Origin: Tissierellia bacterium
GTDB lineage: Bacteria; Bacillota_A; Clostridia; Tissierellales; Peptoniphilaceae
Assembly (NCBI GenBank): GCA_030537695.1
Contig: JAUNVJ010000011.1
Span: forward strand, 1 to 33,781
Length of the DNA stretch: 33,781 bases
Direction: 5' to 3'
Shown: in pieces, positions 1 to 7,282 of the stretch
Position numbering within the stretch: the stretch's first letter is position 1
Layout: each line of letters begins with the position of its first letter
The notes under the pieces: model-generated
What the model saw: only the letters and a program-made list of their open reading frames with translations
The model's database searches: none
What the model was told of the DNA's origin: nothing
Made by a program: the position numbers and the translations under genes

Positions 1-76
<76 letters not shown>

Positions 77-79
77 AAG

Positions 80-140
80 GGAAACTAATATTTATACTAC
101 TCTATTTTAACCTCAATGTCAATATGAAAAATTAGTTTCC
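80..140. repeat. 10-bp perfect inverted repeat around the tRNA-Ala promoter
   Basis: GGAAACTAAT at 80-89 is exactly complementary to ATTAGTTTCC at 131-140, with 41 bp between that hold the tRNA promoter. It lies between the yaaA stop and the tRNA. It could be a long-loop hairpin at the end of the yaaA transcript or chance in AT-rich DNA. Confidence 0.4.
94..122 (-). promoter_or_regulatory. Probable promoter of tRNA-Ala
   Basis: On the minus strand a perfect -35 TTGACA is followed after 17 bp by TAGTAT (4 of 6 to TATAAT), about 18 bp before the tRNA 5' end. The spacing and position fit a sigma-A promoter for the tRNA. Confidence 0.5.
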
Positions 141-149
141 TACTATTAT

Positions 150-866
150 TTAAAAAGTGTTTTTTACAAATATAAAGCGATCCTCGACTCGACGATAAAA
201 ACGATACTCATCAATGGTCATGGAAGAAAAAATATCATCTTCTAAACTCTGTAGTTCTCCAATTTTTCGGAGTAATCTTCCTCTTAATTTTTTTATCGTA
301 GCAGAAGGCGCTTTTTTACTCATTTTTTCATCCATGTAAAAATCAAAATCTATCACTTTGGTATTCTTGCGATCAATAAGGGAAGAAAATTCTAAGGATG
401 CTATATTATAAAGAGTCGTACCATAAAATAATTCAGACAATTCTTCTTTCCAATACTGACGTAAGCTCTTTTTATGGATTGAAATTTTCATATTGAAATC
501 CAATCGATAAGGTTTGATGGGGCAATTGAAATCGATCGGTCCATATAAAGCCGATAGAATATAACAATGGTCAATTAGATAATTTTGTTGGTCCAATGTC
601 AATGTTTGAAAATCTAAAGTTTTAAAGACAATACCTTGGTATAAATCGATGGATTTTTTACTACCCAGGGAGTGAAAATCTCGAATTCGAATATAATTTT
701 TAGAGGCAATCTTTTCAGAAGCCTGATAAAGATTTTGTAATTCCTCCTGGGTATAAGTTTGTAATACTTTAATAATCTCCAAAGTTTTTCTTGAAACAGA
801 TGCTTTTTGGCTTTCCAGGGAATCCGTCATTTCCTTGGCCGGTGACAGTAATATATATTTTTTCAT
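150..866 (-). CDS. yaaA: Peroxide stress protein YaaA (DUF328 family)
   Basis: The 238-residue protein begins with the family signature MKKYILLSPAKEM and has the core block ALYGPIDFNCPIKPYRLDFN near residues 107-127, matching the LYGxL...PYRLxM pattern of YaaA. The family binds DNA and lowers free intracellular iron during peroxide stress in E. coli. Usual length is about 250 residues, so this copy is slightly short but looks complete. Its ATG directly abuts the stop codon of the upstream aminopeptidase gene, so the two are surely co-transcribed. No separate promoter is visible. The role in an anaerobe is inferred from the family only. Confidence 0.9.
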   Translation of the reverse strand: MKKYILLSPAKEMTDSLESQKASVSRKTLEIIKVLQTYTQEELQNLYQASEKIASKNYIRIRDFHSLGSKKSIDLYQGIVFKTLDFQTLTLDQQNYLIDHCYILSALYGPIDFNCPIKPYRLDFNMKISIHKKSLRQYWKEELSELFYGTTLYNIASLEFSSLIDRKNTKVIDFDFYMDEKMSKKAPSATIKKLRGRLLRKIGELQSLEDDIFSSMTIDEYRFYRRVEDRFIFVKNTF

Positions 867-2099
867 CTATATTGCAAAATTTCCATCTTTAAAAATAGTG
901 ATTTCTTGTCCTTTTTGGTCTATGCCGATAATTTCTGTCGTTTCATCCCCAACCATAAAATCAACATGGACGATGGAATCATTCACCCCCATTTGATCCA
1001 ACTCTTTTTCCGTTTTATTTTCTCCATCTTCGATACAAGTAGGATAGGCTTTTCCAAGGGCAAAATGACAAGAGGCATTTTCATCATACAAGGTATTATA
1101 AAATAAAATATTTGTATTGGAAATAGGAGAATCATAAGGGACCAAAGCTATTTCTCCTAGTCTTTTGGCTCCTTCATCGGATTCTAAAATATTAGTTAGA
1201 GCAGATTTTCCAATCGTAGCATCGTATTCCACTACCTTGCCATTTTCAAATCGAAGATAAAAATCATCAATAATGGTACCATTATAATTTAAAGGTTTTG
1301 TATTGTATACGATTCCTTCCACCCCGTATTTATCCGGCAGAGAAAAAACTTCTTCTGTCGGTATATTGGCTATAAATTCTTCTCCTTGTTGATTCTTTTC
1401 ATTGGCTCCGGTAAAAATATATCCTGAAGGTAAACCTACTTTTAAATCAGTTCCATTATCTGATCGATAATGGAGATATTTAAATTGCTTTTCGTTGAGA
1501 TAATCACTAAGTTGTTTTAATCGTTCAATATGATTATCCCAAGCTTGGATCGGATCCTGTTCATCCAATCGCATCGTATCGAAAATATTTTTCCATAATT
1601 TTTCCATGGCTTCTTCTTCCTTTAGATGGGGATAAACCGTTTGAGCCCATTTCGGAACGGCAGCCCCCACTACACACCAGGAGGTGTAATTATTCATCAT
1701 TTTTTTGCTAAATTCTTTTAATGCATTGGAAGATGCCACTGTATGATCAAATATCTTTTGAGGATCACAATCCTTAAAACCGTTGGGATCGTTACCGGTA
1801 ATACTCAAATATTTGGCCCTTTGAGACATCAATGTATTTTCTTTGTCAATCAAGTATTGAGGAATTTCTTTTAAACTCTCATTGCTTTCATATTGATATT
1901 TTAGTTTTGTCAGTTCTTGATCTCTCCAATCGACCAAGACTCGTTTCGCTCCCGCTTCATAAGCTTTCTCAGCACAGCAAAGAGCAAGTTCTCTTGCCTC
2001 AATTGGTGCTCGAATCACTAAAATATCATCTTTTTTTATACCTAATGCTTTGTAAATAACTAGTTCAGCATATTTTTTAAACATTATTTCTAAATTCAT
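867..2099 (-). CDS. M29-family metalloaminopeptidase (AmpS/PepS/AmpT type)
   Basis: This 410-residue protein is a leaderless, cytoplasmic aminopeptidase that removes N-terminal residues from peptides using a two-metal centre. The M29 metal ligands are visible in the expected order and at nearly the same numbering as Thermus AmpT: E250 (IPTEEVF), E316 (RLGEIALV), H345 (ASCHFALG), and H378 and D380 (VHVDFMV). Length matches the family. The ATG at 2097-2099 follows AGGTGA at good spacing, and a sigma-A-like promoter lies just upstream. It is the first gene of a two-gene unit with yaaA. Broad peptide turnover is the likely job; substrate preference cannot be read from sequence. Confidence 0.92.
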   Translation of the reverse strand: MNLEIMFKKYAELVIYKALGIKKDDILVIRAPIEARELALCCAEKAYEAGAKRVLVDWRDQELTKLKYQYESNESLKEIPQYLIDKENTLMSQRAKYLSITGNDPNGFKDCDPQKIFDHTVASSNALKEFSKKMMNNYTSWCVVGAAVPKWAQTVYPHLKEEEAMEKLWKNIFDTMRLDEQDPIQAWDNHIERLKQLSDYLNEKQFKYLHYRSDNGTDLKVGLPSGYIFTGANEKNQQGEEFIANIPTEEVFSLPDKYGVEGIVYNTKPLNYNGTIIDDFYLRFENGKVVEYDATIGKSALTNILESDEGAKRLGEIALVPYDSPISNTNILFYNTLYDENASCHFALGKAYPTCIEDGENKTEKELDQMGVNDSIVHVDFMVGDETTEIIGIDQKGQEITIFKDGNFAI

Positions 2100-2116
2100 C
2101 TTTTCACCTCAACATA

Positions 2117-2145
2117 ATTATATCATTATTGTACTTCAATGAAAA
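2117..2145 (-). promoter_or_regulatory. Promoter of the aminopeptidase-yaaA unit
   Basis: Minus-strand TTTTCA (4 of 6 to TTGACA), a 17-bp spacer and a perfect TATAAT lie about 18 bp before the ATG. It overlaps the divergent deoD promoter region, so the two may influence each other. Confidence 0.55.
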
Positions 2146-2158
2146 TTAATGTTAAGAT
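2129..2158 (+). promoter_or_regulatory. Possible deoD promoter
   Basis: TTGTAC (4 of 6), an 18-bp spacer and TAAGAT (4 of 6) lie 40 bp upstream of the deoD ATG. The match is modest. It is proposed mainly because the gene must start transcription within this 99-bp divergent gap. Confidence 0.35.
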
Positions 2159-2198
2159 ATGAGTACATGAATATGAATAATGAATAAAGGAGAATTTT

Positions 2199-2900
2199 AT
2201 GGCAACACCACATATTAATGCAAAAAAGGGAGATTTCGCAAAAACAGTACTATTACCTGGAGATCCTTTACGTGCAAAATTTATCGCAGAAAATTTTTTA
2301 GAAGATGCTCAACTAGTAACAGATGTTAGAAATATGTTAGGCTACACCGGTACCTATCAAGGAAAAAAGGTCTCTGTCATGGGATCAGGCATGGGAGTTC
2401 CTTCCATTGGAATTTACTCCCACGAATTAATTACGGAATATGGAGTGGAAAATTTAATCCGTGTAGGTTCTTGTGGTACTTATCAAGAAGATATCAATCT
2501 ATATGATATTATTCTGGTACAAGGAGCATCCACAAATTCCAATTATGATGCCACCTATCAATTAAATGGAAAAATTGCTGCCCTCTCTTCTTGGGAACTT
2601 CTATATCAATCATATGAAGTTGCAAGAGAAATGGGAATTAAGCCCCATGTAGGAAATGTGTTATCTTCGGATATCTTTTACCATGATGATCCCAATGAGT
2701 GGAAAAACTGGCAAAAAATGGGAGTTTTAGCAGTAGAGATGGAATCATTCGGTCTATTTTTAAATGCACAACGACTAGGTGCCAATGCTTTAACAATCCT
2801 TACGGTTTCCGACTCTTTAGTAACTCATGAAGAGACGACTTCAGAAGAAAGAGAAAAATCTTTTACAGAAATGATGGAAATTGCATTAAAAATTTCATAA
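2199..2900 (+). CDS. deoD: Purine nucleoside phosphorylase, DeoD type
   Basis: The 233-residue protein is a standard-length hexameric-type purine nucleoside phosphorylase. It splits (deoxy)inosine, guanosine and adenosine with phosphate to free base and (deoxy)ribose-1-phosphate for purine salvage. Signatures: TPHINAKKGDFA at the N-terminus, VLLPGDPLRAKFIAE (phosphate loop, ~residues 18-32), MGSGMGVPS (~61-69), RVGSCGTYQ (~88-96), AVEMESFGLF (~179-188) and TVSDS (~202-206), the catalytic Asp region. The start is set by AAAGGAGAA 5 bp before the ATG. It stands alone on the plus strand, with no terminator between it and the consensus promoter that begins 8 bp after its stop. Read-through would therefore enter the T-box leaders. 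Confidence 0.96.
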   Translation: MATPHINAKKGDFAKTVLLPGDPLRAKFIAENFLEDAQLVTDVRNMLGYTGTYQGKKVSVMGSGMGVPSIGIYSHELITEYGVENLIRVGSCGTYQEDINLYDIILVQGASTNSNYDATYQLNGKIAALSSWELLYQSYEVAREMGIKPHVGNVLSSDIFYHDDPNEWKNWQKMGVLAVEMESFGLFLNAQRLGANALTILTVSDSLVTHEETTSEEREKSFTEMMEIALKIS

Positions 2901-2907
2901 TATTGTG

Positions 2908-2935
2908 TTGACAAAATACTTTTCTATGGTATAAT
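2908..2935 (+). promoter_or_regulatory. Consensus sigma-A promoter for the T-box-trpP unit
   Basis: A perfect TTGACA (2908-2913), 16-bp spacer and perfect TATAAT (2930-2935). Transcription should start near 2942, just ahead of the first T-box. The strong promoter suits a gene controlled by premature termination rather than by initiation. Confidence 0.85.
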
Positions 2936-2960
2936 AATTATTAAATACGAAAATGTTGAG

Positions 2961-3194
2961 TAGAAAATAGTAACATAGGATGAATTTTTAGAGAGTTGAT
3001 GGTTGGTGAAAATCAATAAGGAGTCCTTTGCGAATGGGTCTATGAATGCAAGGCGAAATAATAGTAGCTGCGACGGTTTTCTCCCGTTATAGAGATAGGA
3101 TATGAAAGTATCTGAAAAAGATGCATTACTAATGCAATAAGGATGGCACCGCAAATATACCATTTGCTCCTTAATCGGGAGTGAATGGTTTTTT
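2961..3194 (+). promoter_or_regulatory. T-box riboswitch 1, tRNA-Trp specific
   Basis: Canonical T-box elements occur in order. Stem I holds the AGAGAG and GGTTGGTGAAAATC apical features. Its foot pairs CATAG (2974-2978) with CTATG (3040-3044), just inside which is GAA-TGG-G with specifier TGG (3035-3037), the Trp codon. A conserved AGTAG, an ACGG/CCGT hairpin (stem II) and GCATTACTAATGC (stem III) follow. The T-box is AAGGATGGCACCGC; its bulge UGGC would pair with the ACCA/GCCA end of a tRNA with discriminator G73, as tRNA-Trp has. AAGGA (3139-3143) can pair with TCCTT (3168-3172) as antiterminator. The alternative is an 11-bp terminator stem (3160-3170 with 3178-3188) followed by seven T. 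Uncharged tRNA-Trp should favour read-through. Confidence 0.93.
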
Positions 3195-3445
3195 TAATGA
3201 ATACTCAAAATAATGATTAGAAAATAGTAACATGGGATGAATTTTTAGAGAGTTGATGGTTGGTGAAAATCAATAAGGAGTCCTTTGCGAATGGGTCTAT
3301 GAATGCAAGGCGAAATAATAGTAGCTGCGACGGTTTTCTCCCGTTATAGAGATAGGATATGAAAGTATCTGAAAAAGATGCATTACTAATGCAATAAGGA
3401 TGGCACCGCAAATATACCATTTGCTCCTTAATCGGGAGCAAGTGG
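2961..3445 (+). repeat. Direct tandem repeat of the T-box leader, 257-bp period
   Basis: Units at 2961-3188 and 3218-3445 differ at only four positions over 228 bp. The 29 bp between the units is not repeated further upstream. High identity suggests a recent duplication or ongoing gene conversion. Confidence 0.95.
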
Positions 3446-3451
3446 TTTTTT
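3218..3451 (+). promoter_or_regulatory. T-box riboswitch 2, tRNA-Trp specific (tandem copy)
   Basis: This is a near-exact copy of the first T-box shifted by 257 bp, with the same specifier GAA-TGG-G, stem II, stem III, T-box bulge and terminator followed by seven T. Only four substitutions are seen: A2977 to G3234 in the stem I foot, and T3182 to C3439, G3183 to A3440 and A3185 to G3442 in the terminator stem. All four keep base pairing. It ends 25 bp before the trpP ATG. In series with copy 1 it requires two antitermination events for trpP expression, which sharpens the response to tryptophan starvation. Confidence 0.93.
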
Positions 3452-3476
3452 TATTATAATTTTAAGGAGGAACAAA

Positions 3477-4037
3477 ATGTCAGTACAAAATATTAGTGTT
3501 AATAAGAGAAGTGAAGCAACCAATACTATGGCAACCGCCGCTATTTTAATCGCTCTAGGAACGGTTTTACGATTGATTACTCCCAGCATGGGAATCAAGC
3601 CGGATTTTATGTGTGTGACTATGTTCGTGGCGATTACTCTTTCCCCTACCTTTCGTCATACATTGACCCTGGGGGTAGTCTGTGGTGTGATTGCATCTTT
3701 GACAACCCATTTCCCCGCTGGCCAAATTCCAAATATTATTGATAAGATCGCTTCTGCATTTTTCGTTATGATTTTATTCAAATTTTTATACCATAAATAT
3801 CCAAAGGTATCCTTATTGACATACGGACTAATTTACTTCTTAGGGACTCTTGTCAGTGGTCTTATCTTCGTTTACACCGCTTTTTTAATCGGCCGTTTGA
3901 TGGGAATATCGGCAAATATCGCATTATTTTCCAAGGGTACTTTACCGATGATATCAGCCGTCGTTGTACCGACTGCCGTAGCCAATGCGTTTTTCGGAAG
4001 TCTCTTGACGAAAGTGATGTTGATGATACGAAAATAA
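3477..4037 (+). CDS. trpP: Tryptophan transporter TrpP (YhaG-like)
   Basis: This 186-residue integral membrane protein has about five hydrophobic segments and the TrpP hallmark GIKPDFM (residues ~40-46) followed by LTTHFPAGQIPNIIDK (~76-91), very close to the Bacillus TrpP block. TrpP takes up tryptophan and in Bacillus is controlled by tryptophan availability. Here control appears to be by the two Trp T-boxes upstream. The ATG follows AAGGAGG at 7 bp. The N-terminal 18 residues are polar and longer than in Bacillus. No other trp gene is near, so this is a stand-alone transport unit that likely supplements or replaces biosynthesis. Confidence 0.92.
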   Translation: MSVQNISVNKRSEATNTMATAAILIALGTVLRLITPSMGIKPDFMCVTMFVAITLSPTFRHTLTLGVVCGVIASLTTHFPAGQIPNIIDKIASAFFVMILFKFLYHKYPKVSLLTYGLIYFLGTLVSGLIFVYTAFLIGRLMGISANIALFSKGTLPMISAVVVPTAVANAFFGSLLTKVMLMIRK

Positions 4038-4064
4038 AATTACCATAAATCTTTATTTCCACCG

Positions 4065-4110
4065 AAAAAGTGCTCATAAAAACTTCTTTTAAGAGGAGTT
4101 TTATGAGCAC
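4065..4110 (-). terminator. Terminator of the glp operon, between convergent units
   Basis: GTGCTCATAAAA at 4070-4081 is perfectly complementary to the right arm ending at 4110, and pairing continues inward with a few G-T pairs. On the minus strand the stem is followed by TTTTT. It sits after the DUF1667 gene and also after the convergent trpP stop, but no T-run follows on the plus side. Confidence 0.75.
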
Positions 4111-4149
4111 AAATTGTTTTAAAGGATACTATTTGAAGAGGGATTGTAT

Positions 4150-4515
4150 TTATTCATGGGAAACATTTGTAGTCGCTACAATATCGATTCCGGTATGACA
4201 AACATCTTGTATTAATACATCTCCCAATGTTACAGGAGCTTTTATACGGGTCGTATTAATTACTTTCATCACATCAAAAATTTTATCTTTGGGAATGGGA
4301 TCTTTCGTTTTCACACTGACAAGGGGAAATTCTCCTTGTTCTACCTTCATTGTAGAACAAAGGATTCGTCGAGGATTTTTGATTTCAGATTTCGCATATA
4401 CCACTCCACGTGGACAAGAGTTCCCCTGCACACTTAATATTTCACGATCTTTACCGATATGAACTTGTAAATGACATCCCATGGGGCAGCTGATACAAAT
4501 CATATTTTTCTTCAT
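4150..4515 (-). CDS. DUF1667 cysteine-rich protein, partner of the GlpA-like dehydrogenase
   Basis: About 121 residues. The N-terminus has ICISCPMGCHL (CxxCxxxC) and then NSCPRG near residue 32, the family's conserved cysteines, which could hold an iron-sulfur centre. The family has no assigned reaction that I know of, but it recurs as the third gene behind a GlpA-like dehydrogenase and an FAD oxidoreductase in clostridia. It is therefore inferred to be a small electron-transfer or assembly partner. A TTG two codons upstream (4519-4521) would overlap the previous stop. I prefer the ATG at 4513-4515, because it gives MKKNMICISCP and sits 10 bp after GGAGG. It is the last gene before a strong hairpin terminator. 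Confidence 0.85.
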   Translation of the reverse strand: MKKNMICISCPMGCHLQVHIGKDREILSVQGNSCPRGVVYAKSEIKNPRRILCSTMKVEQGEFPLVSVKTKDPIPKDKIFDVMKVINTTRIKAPVTLGDVLIQDVCHTGIDIVATTNVSHE

Positions 4516-4517
4516 AT

Positions 4518-5771
4518 TCAATCATCCTCCAAGGTAATTTCAAAAATTTTGTTATTTTCATTGATTTCCGATCGCCTTAATTTCAAGGATTCCATTTCGG
4601 CAGGTGCAAAAAACCGTTTCTTCTTATGGTAAATACACTCACCGTCCCGATAAATACTGATGTATTTATCACGATAGACATCGTCTACCCGAAAACGCAA
4701 GATAATATCTTCTTTTCCATGTTTTCGAATATATTTTGGTACGATATAGCGAAGGCGATTTCCGGCTTTCGTCAAAATCATATCGTCTCTGGACTTTTTG
4801 GAATTTTTAATATACTCTGCTGCAAAATGCCCTGCTTTGGCAGCTTCTTCCGAAACAAAATCAACCAAATCATGAACATGCAATACATTGCCACAGGCAA
4901 ATACACCTTCCACATTCGTCATTAAATCGTCAGATACCACCGGTCCTCGCGTAATGGGATCCAGGTCGACGCCCATATCCTTTGAAAGTTCGTTTTCTGG
5001 TATTAATCCACAAGACAATAAGATGGTGTCGCAGGGAATATAAATTTCACTACCCTCCACAAGATTAAAATTCTCATCCACTTTACCGATATCAACTCCT
5101 TCGACTCGATCTTTCCCATATATTTTTGTGATTGTATGGGATAATCGAAGAGGAATGTCAAAATCATTTAAGCATTGAACGATATTTCGATTCAGTCCGG
5201 AAGAATAGGGCATCAATTCAGCTACCATTCTTACCTTAGCTCCCTCCAAAACCATTCTTCTGGCCATAATAAGACCAATATCTCCCGATCCTAGAATCAC
5301 CACTTCTTTTCCCGGCATTTGGCCCTCCATATTGATCAACCGTTGAGCCGTACCGGCGGTAAAAATACCGGAAGGTCGATATCCGGGAATATTTAAGGAA
5401 CCACGAGGTCTTTCCCGACATCCCATTGCTAAGATGATGGCCTTTGCCTGTACTTGAAAAATTCCTTCTTGGGGATTCATAATAGTTAAAATTTTATCTT
5501 GAGTAATATTTAAGACAATCGTCTCCAATTTATATTCAATTTTTGCCTCCAAAAACATCTTAATGTATCGATTGGCGTATTCCGGCCCTGTTAATTCCTC
5601 TCTAAAGGTATGCAAGCCGAAGCCATTATGGATGCATTGATTGAGAATCCCCCCCAATTCTTCATCTCGTTCAATTAATAAAATACTGTCTATTTTTTCT
5701 TTTTTAGCTTTTATCGCTGCAGCAAGACCTGCCGGTCCGCCTCCAACCACTACAATATCAACTTTTTTCAT
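4518..5771 (-). CDS. FAD/NAD-dependent oxidoreductase of the glycerol-3-phosphate dehydrogenase operon
   Basis: The 417-residue protein has an N-terminal FAD-binding VVVGGGPAGLAAAI (~residues 6-19) and a second dinucleotide fold VVILGSGDIGLIMARR (~156-171). A pyridine-nucleotide-disulfide-type C-terminal FAD motif VFACGNVLHVHDLVD lies near 289-303, and about 90 extra C-terminal residues follow. It carries the motif GGILNQCIHNGFG (~42-54) typical of this clostridial group. It overlaps its upstream neighbour by ATGA and the DUF1667 gene follows directly, so the three are translationally coupled. The likely role is passing electrons between the GlpA-like subunit and NAD(P) or another carrier. 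This is inferred from context, not proven. Confidence 0.88.
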   Translation of the reverse strand: MKKVDIVVVGGGPAGLAAAIKAKKEKIDSILLIERDEELGGILNQCIHNGFGLHTFREELTGPEYANRYIKMFLEAKIEYKLETIVLNITQDKILTIMNPQEGIFQVQAKAIILAMGCRERPRGSLNIPGYRPSGIFTAGTAQRLINMEGQMPGKEVVILGSGDIGLIMARRMVLEGAKVRMVAELMPYSSGLNRNIVQCLNDFDIPLRLSHTITKIYGKDRVEGVDIGKVDENFNLVEGSEIYIPCDTILLSCGLIPENELSKDMGVDLDPITRGPVVSDDLMTNVEGVFACGNVLHVHDLVDFVSEEAAKAGHFAAEYIKNSKKSRDDMILTKAGNRLRYIVPKYIRKHGKEDIILRFRVDDVYRDKYISIYRDGECIYHKKKRFFAPAEMESLKLRRSEINENNKIFEITLEDD

Positions 5772-7210
5772 GATGGTACACCTGTCTTTGTAGTTGTTAC
5801 AACTAAATTGGAATCAAAATTGTCCTTTATCACTTTACGAGGGTCTACTTCAAGTTCTCGAGCCATGATCTCAATAATTCGAGGAGTGCAAAAACCTCCC
5901 TGACATCTTCCTGCCATGGTTCTTGTCCTTCGCTTGATACCGTCTAAGGTTTTTGCCCCTAGACTACGGTGAATGGCATCGACAATTTCTCCCTCTGTGA
6001 CTTTTTCACATCGACAGACAATTCTTCCATACTGAGAATTTTTCTTGATCAATGCATTATGTTCTTCTAAAGATAAATCTCTTGTAAAAGTGATCCCTTT
6101 ACGTTTCGGATCAAAGTCCGGATTCTTTTCAAATTGAAATTTTTCTTGGATCAATCCGGCAACCATTTTTCCAATCGCAGGGCTAGCAGTCAGTCCCGGA
6201 GATTCAATTCCTGCAACGTCAAAGAAATTTTCTCCATCTTTTACTTCTTCAATAATAAAATCATGACCTTCTTCATGGGCACGTAGTCCGGAAAAAGAAG
6301 TTATCACCAGATGATAGGGAATATCCTCTATTGCTTTGGAGATGCTCTTTAGAAGGATATCTATTTCATTTTTTGTAGTGGATACATCTTCTTTGTTTTC
6401 AATATCTCTTGCTGTGGGACCGATTAATAAATTCCCATCTACTGTCGGGGTGGCCAAAACACCTTTTCCTTTTGCGGATGGCAGTTGGAATATCGTATGT
6501 TTTACATGTCCTTGTGCTTCTTTGTCCATCAATAGATAATCACCTCGCCGAGCAATGATTTTCATTTTTTCTTTGGAAACCATATTATGAAGCTTATCAG
6601 CATAGACGCCGGCTGCATTGACAACTCCTCTTGTCTTGAAAACATCATTTTCGGTGATCACATTCCAGCCATAATCTTTTTTTTCAAAACCTATAACTTC
6701 CTGATTAAAAAAGAATTCGACACCATTCTCATAGGCATTTTCTGCCATGGCAATATTCAAGTTAAAAGGACAGACGATCCCAGCACTTCCACAATATAAA
6801 GCTGCAATTGCTTCCTTTGAAACATGAGGTTCCATGCTAGTGAGTTCTTCTCCATCGATAATGGTCAAATCTTTCACTCCATTTGCTTCACCCCTTCGTT
6901 TTAATTCATATAATTTATGGATATTTTCCTCTTCAAAGCAAAGCACCAAGGAACCGATGTTTTGATAGGGAAATTCCAATTCCTCGGCCAACTTTTCCAT
7001 CATTTGGTTTCCTTCCACATTTAATTTTGCCATTAATGACCCTTCTTTTGCATCATAACCTCCATGGATAATTCCCGAATTCGCCTTGGAAGTTCCCACT
7101 CCAATATCGGAACCCCTTTCTAGAAGAGCAAATTTTCCTTGGTATCTGGATAGTTCTCTCGCCACAGCAGTTCCACTCACACCGGATCCGATAATAATAA
7201 TATCGTACAT
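5768..7210 (-). CDS. glpA: FAD-dependent glycerol-3-phosphate dehydrogenase, GlpA-like with C-terminal BFD-type domain
   Basis: 480 residues from the ATG at 7208-7210, chosen because GGGAGGGG lies just before it; an upstream in-frame start would run into the leader terminator. The N-terminal FAD motif is IIIIGSGVSGTAVARE, and the DAO-family glycine and histidine blocks include ANSGIIHGGYDA (~44-55). The C-terminus carries C399 and C401 (IVCRCEKV) and C436 and C441 (RCQGGFC), a BFD-like [2Fe-2S] binding domain as in anaerobic GlpA. The reaction is oxidation of glycerol-3-phosphate to dihydroxyacetone phosphate. It is the first gene of a three-gene unit placed behind glpK and a regulated-looking terminator. 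The iron-sulfur domain suggests transfer to an internal electron carrier rather than to oxygen. Confidence 0.9.
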   Translation of the reverse strand: MYDIIIIGSGVSGTAVARELSRYQGKFALLERGSDIGVGTSKANSGIIHGGYDAKEGSLMAKLNVEGNQMMEKLAEELEFPYQNIGSLVLCFEEENIHKLYELKRRGEANGVKDLTIIDGEELTSMEPHVSKEAIAALYCGSAGIVCPFNLNIAMAENAYENGVEFFFNQEVIGFEKKDYGWNVITENDVFKTRGVVNAAGVYADKLHNMVSKEKMKIIARRGDYLLMDKEAQGHVKHTIFQLPSAKGKGVLATPTVDGNLLIGPTARDIENKEDVSTTKNEIDILLKSISKAIEDIPYHLVITSFSGLRAHEEGHDFIIEEVKDGENFFDVAGIESPGLTASPAIGKMVAGLIQEKFQFEKNPDFDPKRKGITFTRDLSLEEHNALIKKNSQYGRIVCRCEKVTEGEIVDAIHRSLGAKTLDGIKRRTRTMAGRCQGGFCTPRIIEIMARELEVDPRKVIKDNFDSNLVVTTTKTGVPS

Positions 7211-7225
7211 CTCATCCCCTCCCAA

Positions 7226-7266
7226 TAAAAAAGAGCAAGACAAAAACACCTTTTATCTTGCTACTC
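7226..7266 (-). terminator. Leader terminator between glpK and glpA (candidate GlpP target)
   Basis: On the minus strand AGCAAGA (7262-7256) and TCTTGCT (7240-7234) form a 7-bp stem, extendable with GAGAG/CTCT bases, followed by six T. It is an intrinsic terminator in the 72-bp gap between glpK and the dehydrogenase gene, 16 bp before the glpA start. The 5' foot GAGAG..AGCAA resembles the foot of the leader at 13405-13457. Its place inside a glycerol operon that also has GlpP points to regulated antitermination. Confidence 0.7.
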
Positions 7267-7282
7267 TCAAATCTCAAAGCAA

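Noticed and set aside
2924..3441. Two minus-strand open frames with almost identical 74-79-residue proteins
   Set aside because: They lie exactly within the tandem T-box leaders. Identity comes from the RNA repeat, not from protein selection, and there is no ribosome site.
4065..4110. Plus-strand terminator for trpP
   Set aside because: The hairpin follows trpP but lacks a T-run on the plus strand. The T-run is on the minus strand, so it was assigned to the glp operon, although it may slow plus-strand transcription.
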